Below, in pieces: positions 45,999-58,700 of a DNA stretch of 64,000 bases. Within the stretch, counting starts at the first letter, position 1, and each line of letters starts with the position of its first letter. The notes under the pieces were generated by a model, which saw only the letters and a list, made by a program, of their open reading frames with translations, was not told the DNA's origin and ran no database searches. Made by a program: the position numbers and the translations under genes. The stretch comes from Campanula takesimana (taxonomy: Eukaryota; Streptophyta; Magnoliopsida; Asterales; Campanulaceae): NCBI GenBank assembly GCA_026119855.1, contig JAOWBW010001820.1, positions 62,001 through 126,000 on the forward strand. Reading direction: 5' to 3'.

Positions 45999-47360
45999 CT
46001 AGACTTTCCTTGTCGAATCATCAATAAACGACATGTAATATGACGCACCACCCAGAGAATTTACCGGGGCCGGCCCCCACAAATCCGTGTGAACCAGTTC
46101 CAACTTTGCTTCCCTCAAAGCCCTACCTGTCCTCGAGAAGTTGCTTCTCGCTTGTTTGCCAAACACACAATCTTCGCAGATCCCCACGATGACTGTCTTC
46201 AAACCCGGTAGTAATCCCTTTGAGCAAAGTACTTTCATCCCCTTCTCACTCATGTGACCCAATCGACAGTGCCACAAATCCGTATCACCCTTGGCTGACG
46301 CCACCGCGATACTATCCTTGGTGTTATTCGCCAAATACAATGTCCCCTCTTTATTACCCCGAGCGATCTCTGAATCCTCCTTGGTAATAACCCAGTTCCT
46401 GCAGCCAAAAGTTACATTGTAACCTTCTTCATCCAGCTGCCCAACTGATAACAGGTTCTTTTTTAAACCCGGAATGTGTCTGACCCCGTGTAGATGTAAG
46501 ACCTTCCCATCCGATGCTCCTATTCTAACATCCCCCTTACCCTTAATTTCCAAAGGCTCGCCATCCACCAGATAGACCTTTCTGAAATCACCAGAAGTGT
46601 AATTTTCCATCTCCTTTGCATGCCCGCATGAGTGGAATGATGCCCCCGAATCCAGAACCCATGATTCTAGCGCACTACTAACACTTAGAACCAGTACATA
46701 TTCACCTTCGATTATCACATTCGCCGCTCTGTTCCCTCGCATGGGACAGTCCTTCTTGTAGTGACCTAACTCCTTACAATGATAGCACTGAACCGATCCC
46801 TTGGCAACCCTTGGTACGTTCTTGTTCTCCCTAGGCCTGTACTCACCACCTCGTATGTTTTCCTTTGACTCAGTTCTCCCCTTGTTGCTAGTGCCCGGCT
46901 TTCCCCTGCTATTTGTAGCTAAATCCGATCCCGAAGTAGATGGTGTCCCCAACTTCTTCATGCGATTCTCCTCGCCTAAAAAAAAGTCCTTAACATCATC
47001 ATACTTCAATTTATTCTTACCCGCTAAAGCATTTAACGCTGTCACCGTCCCGCTCCAACTTCCTGGTAAGGATGCTAGCAATTGACAAGCATGAACCTCA
47101 TCCCCAAACGTAATATCCAACGCAGCCAATGAGTCTATAACATCCATAAACTCATCGATGTGTTTAGCTATGGATCCTCCCTCTTGCGTCTTGAGATTAC
47201 CCATCTTGCGTATCAAATCAACCTTATTTACAGCAGATGGAGTTTCAAATCTCTCAGTAAGATAATCCAATAGCTCCTTGGTGGTTTTCGCCTTCTTGGT
47301 AGTCTTCGCGATCCACTTTGACAAAGTAGATCTAACCACCCCTAGGGCTTTCCGATCCAT
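45999..47360 (-). pseudogene. copia gag, protease and integrase start
   Basis: A 453-residue open piece. It has gag (LLDYLTERFETPSAVNKVDL, then LLASLPGSW), the CCHC knuckle (CYHCKELGHYKKDCP), aspartic protease (WVLDSGASFHSC), the integrase zinc finger (WHCRLGHMSEKGM...CEDCVFGKQ) and the beginning of the catalytic core (HTDLWGPAPV, FIDDSTRKV). It ends at a TAG at a conserved core position. Confidence 0.93.
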
Positions 47361-47583
47361 AAGATCCCAATCTTCCTACTTTTCGCTTTCCGGCTTGAAT
47401 CCCTTTAGAGGCTTATAGAGATATTTGTTTTACAAGAGATCCTCTATTTGCATCCTCTAAAACCCGTAGTCAGACCCATCGAATTTCTCCACCGCTTGTT
47501 TATCCTTGCCCATTCTTGATTGCTTGAACAAACCCTAATCGCCCTATAACCCGGAACGATAAACCAGAGCTCTAGATACCAGT

Positions 47584-48078
47584 TGTTGTGAAATTGACCC
47601 TCCAACACCCAAGCAATATCCCAAGAAAATAATAGCACCACAAACAAGCACAAGAAATAAAGCAGAGAAAAGACACAAGAATTTGTTTACCCAGTTCGTC
47701 AATATGTTTGACTACGTCTGGGGGCACTACCAAGCCAGGATCTTGCACTATAATATGTTAAATCTGAGTTACAATGAGTTTAGGGGCGAAACTTTACTTA
47801 TATATTTACCCTAGAATGAAAACCTAACCCTAGACGGACAAAGAAACCCGAAATCTGGCCCAAAAACTGACTCAAAACAGATCTGTCCCGACACCTGGGC
47901 GGTCGCCCATAACGCCTTTGGGCGGTCGCCCACTATTTGCTTCCGCGGGTGATCAGTCTGATGAAATGGGCGGTCGCCCACCATGACCCTGGGCGGCCGC
48001 CCAGAAAGTCAGTCCACTCCGACGAATTCCCTTCTTTGCTCCGATTCGCTAGTTCCCGGTTGGTCCTCTATTCCAACA
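47584..48078 (-). repeat. 5' LTR of the 5-kb copia element
   Basis: Carries the same four palindromes at 47896-48003, upstream (in element orientation) of a TATATAAGT promoter-like site near 47797. They therefore lie in U3. Confidence 0.92.
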
Positions 48079-48177
48079 CGCCCGTGGACGTAGCCAAGTT
48101 GGTGAACCCCATAAATTCTTGTGTTGTGATTGATTATTTATTTTGATCATCGTTCTTTTATATATTTTGCTCTAACA

Positions 48178-48600
48178 TATCTGGATGTGTTTGTGTAGAT
48201 CTAATTTGTGTGTGTGTGTGTTATTCTTACTTTTTTGTTTTTTGATTTTAGATACTGGTAGCAATGATAGGTGTTACGGTGGCGGTTGGTGGTTGTGTGT
48301 GTTTAAGGTTTCGTTCAGATAAACATCGGCGATGGCGGGCGGTGGTTGGCGGCAAAGACATACGTATGGGGGAGAGAGAGAGTGCGTGTGTGTGTGTGTT
48401 TTAAGAGAGAGAGAGTGATATCAGTGAAATGAGGAGGGAGGAGAAGAAGAAGGGTTTTGTTAAAGTAGATCCGCCGGCTGTATCATGTCCTCATTCAACT
48501 TTGCCACCACTGAATAAAGAAATAACGAAATTGCCACTAAAATTTTGGCCAAATTTTGGGCGCCTGTTCATCAAATGATCTGTTTTAATATATAGAGGGA
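48178..48600 (-). mobile_element. possible Helitron 5' end
   Basis: Read on the minus strand from 48600, the sequence TCCCTCTATATATTAAAACA after AA is a Helitron-type 5' start. The following GGCGCCCAAAATTTGGCC and low-complexity layout parallel the first 100 bp of the Helitron at 33297. No matching CTRR/hairpin 3' end was found to the left, where the nested retroelements lie. It may be truncated. Confidence 0.45.
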
Positions 48601-48675
48601 TTGTGAGTAAGATAATTATAGTGCATGCATTTGACATTTGGTTAAATAGGCTTTAAAAAAAAAAAAAAAACTTGG

Positions 48676-49508
48676 GTAAAACGCGTTTTACAAGATGCCC
48701 AGGAAAAATGTGTTTTTTAAAAAAACGCGTTGGCATTTTTGTAAATATGCGGAACTTCTTTAAAAAAACGCGCGGTGACATTTTTATAAATAATCGGAAC
48801 GTCTCAAACGATTCTGGATATCAATATAAAACATTCTGGATATGTTTTTTGAAGCACATTTGAAGAAGGTCACGACCAACAAACTTTCTCGATATCAACA
48901 TCAAATTGTTCTGGATACATATATAAAGTCATCTGGATATGAGTTTGAAGCACATTTTAAGAAAGTCTTAAGAAAAATTCTGGATATCAACCTCAAAAGG
49001 TTCTGGACATCAATAATAAAGCCTTCAGGATATGATTTAATGATATTTGAACAAAGTCATGTCCAACAAACCTTCTGGGTATCAAGCTTAAGAGGTTCTG
49101 TACAGAAATAATAAAGGCTTCTGAATAGTGTTTTTCATTTTGCAAGTGAGAAAACTTTTTAATAAAAAATGAATTTTTTAGTGCAAGTAAGAGTGTATTT
49201 TTTAGCGTCAGTTCAAGTGTTTTTGATAGTCAGTGTAGTGTTTTTGATAGCCAAAGAGCATTTTGAGAGAACCTTTAAAGCTGAAAGAATATTTGAGATT
49301 GATAGCCAGAACTTTTGAATCGGATAGCCAGAACCTTTGAAAGTGATATCTAGATGGGTTTTTTTTTAAGAAGTGAAACAGAAGTCCTGGGGCTTCGCCA
49401 AAAGACGGTGTTTAGGCCCTCAAATTGTCATTTGAAGTTTTTTTTCCAGCAAATCACCGTTTTCGCAAAACACGTTTTTCCTAATCACTTTGGTAAAACG
49501 CGTTTTAC
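48676..49508. repeat. repeat block bounded by perfect 16-bp palindromes
   Basis: GTAAAACGCGTTTTAC occurs at 48676-48691 and again at 49493-49508. Near the left end are AACGCGTTGGCATTTTTGTAA and ACGCGCGGTGACATTTTTAT motifs. The core holds about four diverged tandem units starting at 48811, 48885, 48977 and 49072. The units have the form TTCTGGATATCAA...GGTTCTGGA...TTTGAAGCACATTT, spaced 74-95 bp. No coding function is visible. Related to 6341-7100. Confidence 0.65.
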
Positions 49509-49558
49509 GGGAGACCAACCAAAAAAAAAGGGAATCTGGTTAAATAGGCGTTTATTAT

Positions 49559-49740
49559 GGGCAATGCTAGGGGCACAAAAGAAGTCTACAAAATGATAGA
49601 TACGAAATGAGGTGGTGATATTTTATTGGTTGCTTCGATTGTGGACATGCTACACTCTAATTAAAAGCACCAATAAAATTTTAACACATCATTTTGTGAG
49701 CCAAGTTTTGTGAGATTTTTTTGTGACTTTATATTTACCC
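49559..49740. mobile_element. Mutator-like MITE, copy A
   Basis: 182 bp, beginning GGGCAATGCTAGGGGCAC and ending TATATTTACCC. Nine-base flanks GTTTATTAT (49550-49558) and GTTGATTAT (49741-49749) match at eight positions. Inner arms TTTTATTGGT and ACCAATAAAA pair. Same family as 19371-19530. Confidence 0.8.
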
Positions 49741-49749
49741 GTTGATTAT

Positions 49750-51060
49750 ATGCAAAAGGCATTAAACTATATTGATCCTTAAATTTGGCACTATTTATCA
49801 GTTTGATCCTTTATGTATTTTTTTTATTAGGTTTGTCTCTTATGTTTATGTTGGAGTTTTTCTTTTTACCGGTTTGCCCTTTCTTAAATTTGCCAATGTT
49901 TACTAGTTTGATCTCAGATGAATATTGTATTTTGTTATTTCGTCCAATGATAGCTTTCTTTGCCAGTTCGTGCATTTCATCTACTAGTACACAGTCCGCG
50001 CTGGTAGCATCTTATTGATAATTTGAATTATTTAGAAATGTGATAGTTTTTTATCGAAATAGGAAATAAGATTATTCTTTTTTCTATATATGTACTACAA
50101 AAATAAACTATTAAGATACTGCTTGAATTCTCTATATTTCATGATAGTTATTTGAATAAAATTCAATTAATATTTTTAAATGATGCAAATTAATTTAGCG
50201 GTTGAGAGTGAACTAACAATGTACACAAAATAAGTCATTTTGATTTTAAATGCAGTTAATCCTATACCATGATACTAACTTTTTCATTCACATGCTCATA
50301 ATTTATATTAATACCAACACTATTAACTTTAAAATTATTATATTATGAAATTTGATATTAAATATTAATAAATTAAAATATATCTACCACATCAAAATCA
50401 TGTGAAGATTACAATGATTATACAATAACATATTATTATTTTCTTTATAAATTCTTTACAATTGTCATGAGCTCATATTCATTAATTTGCACTTTATTTG
50501 ATTTTTTTTTAACAATTGTGATAATGAGTAGTACTGAAAAAATATAATTCTTCTGTGCCGGCTTAATTGAGACCAATTTTGTAGGCACAATAATTAAGAA
50601 AAGGATTTATAATTGCACAAAAGTAGTGGAAATGGAATAATATTATATTGAAAAGTATTATAAATGTGAAAAAAAAAGGGTTAGTGAATGAAAGATATGG
50701 TAAACAAGTTAGTTGATGAGAATTAAAGTTAGCGGACGAGAAGTGTAGGCAGTGTGAACATAAAAGTATTAAAACCTTGTCATTTTTGGAAGTCTTGATT
50801 GAGCTAAGATGGACCAAAACAAAATAAGTTTCTATTAAGTTGGGACAGAGGGAGCATAATACAGATGAGAAACAAAAACTGAACAATACATAGCTAGATT
50901 ACATAATACTAATATACATTTACGATATTACTAAAATAATTACTATTATTTTATTAGATAATAAATTTTTAATTACAAATAGCTACTATATTTAATTATA
51001 TTAACTATTTTATAAAATAATAATAGTTACTATAGATGTGAATAATTACTATTTATAATA
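49750..51060. other. AT-rich intergenic DNA with one MITE
   Basis: Very AT-rich, with no frame resembling a gene. It contains the Stowaway-like element at 50551-50857. Confidence 0.6.
50551..50857. mobile_element. Stowaway-like MITE, diverged
   Basis: The right end, read inversely, is CTCCCTCTGTCCCAACTTAA. The left end CTTCTGTGCCGGCTTAATTG is a mutated counterpart. Inner arms GAGACCAATTTTGT and inverse ACAAAATAAGTTTC pair partly. Confidence 0.65.
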
Positions 51061-51072
51061 ATAGTTACCATA

Positions 51073-51356
51073 TACTCCCTCTGTCCTAGCTCACTTGACA
51101 CTTATTTTCATTTTGGTCTGTCCCAACTCACTTGACACTTCCCAAAATAGCCTACTTTTTATAATTTTATATTCACTCTACCTCACCACTCAATCTCTCT
51201 CTTCATTCTCCACCACTCAATTTACTCAACCAACACTACTATTTACCCCACTCATTCTCTCTTTTCATTTTCTACCACACATTTTCCTTATTTTATTCTT
51301 TTTCTTTAGTTATTGTGCCAACCTTGGGTGTCAAGTGAGGTGGGACGGAGGTAGTA
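51073..51356. mobile_element. Stowaway MITE
   Basis: The ends are CTCCCTCTGTCCTAGCTCAC and inverse GTGAGGTGGGACGGAGGTAG, with TA flanks. A second copy of the left end (CTGTCCCAACTCACTTGACA) follows at 51117. Confidence 0.85.
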
Positions 51357-51567
51357 TAATAATTATTATGGTTAATTTTAGTAGAATAATAATAGTTACT
51401 CTATATAATTAACTATTATAGTTAAATAACAATAGTTATGATAGTTATTATATACTCTTAGTACTCTATGTAGTAGTTATTATGATTAGTTAATATTGTT
51501 AGCTAATAGGATTGGGACAATTGATAAAAAGGGAAAAAAAAAAAAAAAAAAAACTACTATAAATGAC

Positions 51568-51723
51568 TAAGCTGATAAAAAGTTTCAAGTTTAGAGATCA
51601 AATAATGGTCCCTCTTATTGTGATTTTTTTTTTTTTGCTTGTTTGCACCTCCATATGTGGAATATTACTCTTGTACTACATAATAATTTGATCCCTAAAC
51701 TTGAAACTTTTTATTAAGTTGAT
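51568..51723. repeat. inverted repeat (fold-back)
   Basis: Arms of about 45 bp: AAAAGTTTCAAGTTTAGAGA at the left, CCCTAAACTTGAAACTTTTT at the right, separated by about 75 bp. Probably a MITE of unknown family. Confidence 0.6.
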
Positions 51724-52229
51724 ATCTTATGTCTATATTTTATTAATTTGGTCATTGATGTGAATTATAATAGGTTCTTGGCACTTTTTATTAGGTTTGT
51801 TTTTCAAGGGTATTTCAAGTGTTTTTTTTTTTTTTTTCTCTCTAATCAGAGCCGATGGACCTATCATTCTTTGCACCAAGGATTAAGATTGTGAAGAATG
51901 GTGTCAAAGCTATGATCCATTCTGATCATCCATTGATTTACCGAGTTCGGAGGAGAAGGCTTTGAATGTGCTTAAGGTACATATGACACAAAGTATTGAG
52001 AAGGGGTAGCAAGCATTCGCATAAAAACAAGTAATGCATTAAGAAATGTTCTTTTATCACTTGCAGGGACGGATTCATGATCGGACAATAATTTTTGTTT
52101 CACACTAGCATTACTCAGTGAAAATAATCTTTAATGCCTTTGGTGAAATGACATGCTTGCCCTTATGATGCCATGTGCTGACATGTGTTTTGTTAAAAAA
52201 AAAAATGACGATTCGTTACTTTCTATACC

Positions 52230-52460
52230 ACACTGCAAACAATCTAACAACCCTAACTCGGGTTTGTGTAACTCATCAAATAGTTCATCCTTCACCAATA
52301 GTATCCGGGTGTGTGTAAAGCTTCCACATAGTGGAGGTCTCAAGTTCGACTCCCTCTTGGAGCAAAGTGGAGAACCTTGTACCCCTCTAAGGGCGGCTGG
52401 GGGCTTCCGATGGCGCGGGACGTCTAACACAATGACAATTACCTTGAATGAATGATATGT
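52230..52460 (+). mobile_element. possible tRNA-derived SINE
   Basis: AAGTTCGACTCCC (52342-52354) matches an RNA polymerase III B box, with AGCTTCCACATAGTGG as a weak A-box-like segment about 20 bp before it. A GC-rich tail (GGGCGGCTGGGGGCTTCCGA) follows, unlike its AT-rich surroundings. No clear terminal duplication or 3' tail was found. Confidence 0.4.
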
Positions 52461-52676
52461 AACTAGCTTGTCAAAAATAGCTCATCCCTCCATATACCAC
52501 GCGTAAAGAGCAGCCATTATTAGTACATCATCCACCCCGCGAGTAAATTAGATCTGAAACTAAATTAAATGCTCCAATAAGTAGTAAATGAACAACAATT
52601 AAAGCTTAATGTTACAAAAAAAATACATAAGCAGTTACAGGCTCCTGGTAACAACAATTCAAGCTTAATCATATAT

Positions 52677-52682
52677 TTTATT
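52677..52682 (-). terminator. putative polyadenylation signal of RLT
   Basis: AATAAA on the minus strand, 29 bp past the RLT stop codon. Confidence 0.55.
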
Positions 52683-52710
52683 CACATAGAAACTTTAATC
52701 TTTTTTCCTA

Positions 52711-55700
52711 CTAATCACTGTATTCTGAGGACGATTCCGTAATATCATCTGGATTACCAATTTGCCCTCCACCTATAACCCTATTCTCATCCGAATCCCC
52801 ATTGAAAAATCCATCAACATCCACATCTACATCCCCCTGCTCATCATCATCTCCGTCCTCTTCATTAATGTCATCTTCTTCACCATAGTCATCACCACCA
52901 TCCATGAACCTCTCCGACGGTCTCCGGTAAACATTTGAAAAGTCAACACCATCATCTACTAAATCTTCATCATAATCATCCCCAAATTCTTGACCATTCT
53001 CATACTCTGACCTTTCTGAACTGCTACTACCTTCTCCCACGTTTGTAAATTGCAGTCCCGTTGTTTCTTCTTCTTCCTCTTCAATATTCCAGTCCTCCTG
53101 CAGACTATTTTCGGGCATAATTTCTTCTTCTTGTTTCTCTGATACCTGAGTTATCAGTCCTATATTCTCAGTTGCTTTCTTGACCGGCCTTTTCTTGCTC
53201 TTAATGGTTTTACGGCCCCGCCTACGTCCTCCTCGTCCACGTGCTGACCTGTCTCCATTTGGTGGGCCCCGTCTCTGAGATCTCCCGCCTCGAGAACGAC
53301 CTCGGCTGCTGCTGCCTCTTGTGCGCCCTCGTCCTCTTCCGGAGCTAAATTGAGCATTACCCGTATCGGTCCAGGGATCTTGTTGTATGCTTTTTGCTTC
53401 ATATATAGCTCCTAATATGTCACGATCGACAGCAGCATACTTTGATGGAGTTATCTGATGAAACAAAGGAGTTACATAGCCGTCCCACTAGATAAGAAAC
53501 AGAAAAGCAGCAAAAAAAAAAAAGAAAAAAAAAAGAAAAGGATGAAATAGCCGTCCCACTAGATAAGAGAAACAGAAAAGCAGCCAAAAAAAGGCCCTCT
53601 AATGAAATACTCCCTCTGTCCCACAGTAAATGTCCTACTTTCCATTTCCGTCTGTCTCAAAATAAATGTCGTCTTACAAAAAATAGGGTATGAAGCTTGG
53701 TGATCTTCCTATACTGCTCATTCTAATAGGCACAAGCATTGCAATGTCATAGGATGTGTCACTCTACCCATGTATGAATAGATTGGGGCAATCTAGGAAA
53801 CATAACTAAAAGCTTAAAACCTTTTACTTGTCAACTATGACATTTATTCCCGGACAGAGGGAGTACAATTTCAAAAAAAAAATCCCTAAATGAGTGTCTA
53901 TATTTAAGGAAGTTACTAAAAGCACTTTTTTGACAAATACTACCTCCGTCCCAGCTCAATGTGCACTGTTTGACTTTTCTGGTCAACTTGACTGAACTTT
54001 GACCTTAATTTTATGAAAATCTATATATCTCTATGCAATTTTGAAAGATGTTATTGATACTATTTCTAACAATAAAACAATAACAACTTTTAAAATTGTA
54101 TAATAATAGCAAGATTTTCACAAAATAATTGTCAAAGTTTGAATGAATTGACCACATGAACAGTAAAAGTGCAGATTAAGCTGGGACGGAGGTAGTATCA
54201 TATTTCAGTGTGCAAGTGCAATACTATATACTCCCTCTGTCTTTGGATCAAGGTCGCTCTTTTTTATCTTAGTACGAGTAATAAATTTAGGTTGATTTAA
54301 TTATCCTAATACAATTATAAAACTTGTTATTGATACAACATTATAAAGACTATCAATAATAATTTTTAGATTTCCATTAGGATAATTAAATTAACCTATA
54401 TTGCTCAAAGTTCCTTCGTACTAAAAAAAAGGGAGATGTTTATTCCGGGGACAGAGGGAGTAATTCTATTTGTTTTCCCAAGTAATAAAAATTGAAGGCG
54501 AAAATACGAGCAATCAAAGCCTAGTAGACCACCTCATAAGTCCCATCTGTATAGCTACCAAATTTTCTCATTTTATGGTATGCGTGAATTGGCATACACT
54601 CCCTCCATCTCAAAATACATGTCGTGTTAGGAGTTATTTTTTGTCTCAAAATACTTGTCGTTTTACTATTTTCAAGGTTTTCTTGTTGTTGTATACTCCC
54701 TTTGCTCCAAAATAACTGTCACTTTTGAGCCAAAATCTTGGTCCAAAATAACTATCACTTTTGCGCTAAATGTCCTGCTTACCCTTGCATTGAAACTTGC
54801 TATGTTTTATTAATTGCTTTAGTGTGAGACATTAATGTAGTAAAGATGCACACTTAATAAGGGTAAGGTTGACGCTTTTGTCACTAAATTATGGTAATAA
54901 TTGCTTTTCTTAAGTATTGTGCAAAAGCCAAAAGAGACAGTTATTTTGGACCGGAGGGAGTACCAATTATACCCTTATTAATTATTTGCACAAGCGTTAA
55001 ATTGCCTAGGTAACTGAATTACTTTAGGGGTATAGGAGACTTTTTCATATTGCATTAATTGCATTTCTTAAGAACCGTGCAAACGCTCAAAACGACATCT
55101 ATTTTGAGAAGGAGGGAGTACTAATTTTGGGTTCTAGTCATCACTAGAAAGACAGAAATCAAAACTTTTAGAACGAAAAGATTTAAGTTTACCCCAAAAC
55201 TCACCATGACATCCCCGGTTCCTTTGTCTTTTTCGGACTCCTCTTTCTGGCTCAGAGTGTAGAAGATGGAGGCATCAAGTTCCATTAACCTTAGGGCGAT
55301 GGAAGATGATGTCTGAGGTAGCCATGGAAGCACAGAAACTGTTTCAGGACTTGTTGAACCATTATTCACATATTTGGACAGCTTAGACGGACCCAATAGC
55401 TCAGTTGTGGTCTCATAATTTGACGAGAGAAAATCCCTCTTTATGCCACCTTCCAGTAATGTTAAAACCTGAAACAAAATCGTTAAGTATAGCTCAATAA
55501 ATTAGATTCACTTCACTTCCCACAGAGGGAATAGGATAATTACAACCAAACCAACATTAAAAATATGCTTTCATGAGTCATGACAATGATCAACAATAGA
55601 AAATAGCGCATGAAGCATGAGATGAACGAGACTATAATAGAAATCCCCCCTTGGGAAATATTTGGATTTGATGACTCGACACACCAAAGCATTCGGGACG

Positions 55701-58700
55701 ACGATCAAACGCCAACCAAACTTGCCCAGCATCGATAGGTTGAATAAATGGAGATTACGAAACCCTAGACCTCCACCTTCTTTTGATACACACAGTCGAT
55801 CCCATTTAAGCCAATGAATCCACCTTCTCCCGTCCCTATGATTTCCCCACTAAAATGAACTCGTCCTTTTTTCCAACTCTTTAATCAAAGACAAGGGAAG
55901 AAGGAATATGGACATACAATAATTTACTGCTTGTCCAGACAACTTAGCATACTGATCCAAGAGGAAGCGCAACTGAGCAGCCTCTAAAAGTGTTGCACGA
56001 CAAAATAGTAGGCTGTCATCCGCGAACAGGAGGTGCGCAACAGCTGGTGAACGACGACAAATTCTTGTACTGTGCAATAAGCCCCGAGAGTAAACTCGAC
56101 GAATCAAAGCAGATAGATAAAGGATCGCCCTGCCTTAGTCCTCTGTTAGGGAAAATAGGTCCAACAACATCTGAGTTCACCATAATAGAGTAATCCACTG
56201 ACTTAACATAATCCATAAGTCATGCCCATATTGTGGTTTGGCCCTCAACTATCAACAAATGTTATTTATGTAATAATCCTTCTTTCATATTCACATTGTA
56301 TTCGACTGTCTGCTGCTAACGGATACAAGTATATTATTGTTAAGTGAGGCATGTTAGCGGGTATGTTTTCTCAGGCAAAATTGCCAGCCTGTGTTTCAGC
56401 TACTCCTCTCTCTCTTTTTATCCTTTTGGCTTCTAATTCCTCTTTTCTTTAGCTGCAGTCAATATCTACATGCTGCCAATGCTACAGCTCGAGCAATAGA
56501 AGAATCCTCTTCTAAGTATTTTGATAAAAAATCGACGGTTCCATCCAACTCAGATTTAGCTTACCGTCAGCCCTTGATCCTCCATCTTTGCTTAGTCAAA
56601 CACCAAACAAACAGCACTTGAAGCAAAAACGATCATGAAAATTCCCTCAGTGGTGGTTGAGCGAATTTTCTCTGCCATCATTATCTTTGATGGTGGCTTA
56701 CAGCCCAATCACCACCAAGGTCATTATCTTTGATAGTGACTTAGAACCCAATCACCACCAAGGATTGCTTCTTCACCAGGGATTGAGTGTAAAAACCATT
56801 CATAGTAAGGACTGATCCCTAATCATATAACCTCTAAAACAGAAAATCACAATCTTACTCTTTCTCTCCCCTTTTAATCAATCTGATTAGGTGCTCCAAA
56901 CTAATGATGAATCGCTTTTTCTTTCTCTTTTGCGAGGGTGCGAGACTCGTAGTCATGAATTGGTAAACAAATCAGAACTAAAGTAAACCACGATTATCAG
57001 CAACCTTCTTAATTATTAATAAAATTTGAGAAATTAAAACCACACATATATCAAGGACCAGCTACAACCCAGCTCAAAAGTAACTCAGATCCGATAAATC
57101 TTTTCTGAATTTGGTAGCTTTTCAATCTTTGCTTTGAGTTTTGCATATACGCGATGACTTTTTAATCCGGGTCTCGGTGGTCAGTTATGATGGTGCAACG
57201 AGATCAACAATAGCAAGAGGCGACAGGAATTGTGGTGTGTGGCTAAGCCTAGCTAGCTGTTGGGAAAGTGGCAGTTGACAATGGTTTATGCATGTGGAGA
57301 AGAGGATGGGTATATATACATATAGAGAGAGATCAGCAAGAAACTAACACATGAAACAACGTAAATATGAAATATATATATATAACAAAAGAACAATTAT
57401 GAATAACACCATTGACGAGGGCTATATCCCAAAATCGGCTTCAAGGATTTTTATGCAGTTTGAGAGAGAGAGAGAGACCTGTAGAAGGTCTTCAACAGAT
57501 GATGCAATTAGCAGCTTCATTCCCCAAGACTTTCGATAGCCTTCTGACCACGCAGGCTGAAGAGCTTCATCTAAAATAGAAGCCTGCCAAAAACCCAAAT
57601 TAATTTATATGAAGATAGTGTTTATCATGAAACAAGTGAAGTCTTCAGATCTCTTACCTCTATTAATGCTAATTGAGCTTTGAGTAATCTGTTCCTCAGG
57701 GGAGTTGAGTCCTTGTTGTGAGATAACAAATAACCGTTCTTCAGTTTCTCTTTAAATAGAGATAGTTGTTCAGAAAAGTTCACATTGCTGGGCCTACAGC
57801 AAGATGGACAATAATATTCCTCAAAAAGGTATAAATTATGACAATAGTCACAAATTCCCAGTAACGGTTGACATCTTGTCTCCCCATACTTCACAGCACA
57901 AAGAATCGAAGAATTTAAGCATTCTTCCCACAACCACTTTTCAAAATCTCGATATCTTTTGAAGGCGCCGTCTCTCTCAGTTTCATCACTTCCCAAACCA
58001 ATTACAAAGGAGGACGAACATTCTGTGTTATCAGAACTTGAAATACATAGAGTGCTATTTTGGCTATCTATACTGCTACTACAGTCCGGTCTAGAAGTTG
58101 TTTCAGAAGCTCCGGTAGACAAATTCTTCTTCATAGTTTCTTTAACTGATACTTCAATCGATTGCAACATGGAATGTAGATGTGACTCTCTAAACCCGCG
58201 TACGTCTAATGAAGACATCAGAAGATTGAAGCTCTGCTAAATGAAAAATGGTTATCTAAATGAATATCACTGCTCTGTGTAAATGGACTAGATATAATTG
58301 CTAACCTAGGCATTGACCGAGTCTTCGTATTAAAATAAAATGGATTTCTCGCTTCTACAGAATAAAATGTTAGACCAACGTATACTCGCAAGCGATCTTT
58401 CGAAGATTGTCTCAAAACAGTTGATGCAACAGCTCAAAAACAAAGGACTTGGAATGTTTCTAACTTATTGTGCAAGTATAAGAAAATAATTACTCCCTCC
58501 ATTCCATGTGAAGTGTCCACGTCTGAAACTCAAACTTAAGATGAATGATCATTTAGAGTAACAAAAAAGGTAGGAACATCATTCTGGGACAGAGTAACTT
58601 GAATTAAAGGTGTATTTTTTTTTTTCTACGGTAAGAAAGAAAACCATCATATTTAATAGAAACTTTGAAACAGAAATTACTATTTACACTTTAATTTTGA

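Larger units (their letters stand above)
43033..48078 (-). mobile_element. 5-kb Ty1/copia element (Tork/Tnt1-like)
   Basis: The LTRs are 43033-43528 (496 bp) and 47584-48078 (495 bp), with a perfect CGCCC target duplication (43028-43032 and 48079-48083). Primer site TGGTATCTAGAGC on the minus strand (47569-47581); purine tract AGGTGGGAGAT beside the left LTR. The order gag, protease, integrase, RT, RNase H is copia-type. Pol is one frame interrupted by single-codon stops and is otherwise nearly complete. LTRs are highly similar by eye. The element sits inside the 3' LTR of another copia element. Confidence 0.94.
39548..48177 (+). mobile_element. deleted Ty1/copia element hosting two later insertions
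   Basis: The 5' LTR is 39548-40247 (700 bp, TGTTGGGAATA...GCTCTAACA). The 3' LTR starts at 41380 after the purine tract AAGGTGGAGT. It is split into 41380-41574, 42636-43032 and 48079-48177 by a Mutator-like element and a copia element. The interior (40248-41379) is only 1.1 kb, with a gag start and no pol domains. The primer site is degenerate (GACACCAGAGC). The flanks TCTAT and TATCT do not form a clean target duplication. Confidence 0.82.
53455..55192 (-). other. RLT last intron, packed with MITEs
   Basis: Of 1738 bp, roughly 1.28 kb is five Stowaway elements: 53608-53865, 53938-54197, 54229-54462 and a nested pair (54595-55120 containing 54694-54962). The right end of the outer element is about 70 bp from the exon 12 donor. 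Confidence 0.85.

Noticed and set aside
52342..52354. Possible tRNA gene
   Set aside because: A B-box-like motif is present but no cloverleaf or acceptor stem can be drawn; a SINE is more likely.
56391..56621. Plus-strand 76-residue frame in the RLT intron
   Set aside because: Opposite strand to the gene, no recognisable motif.
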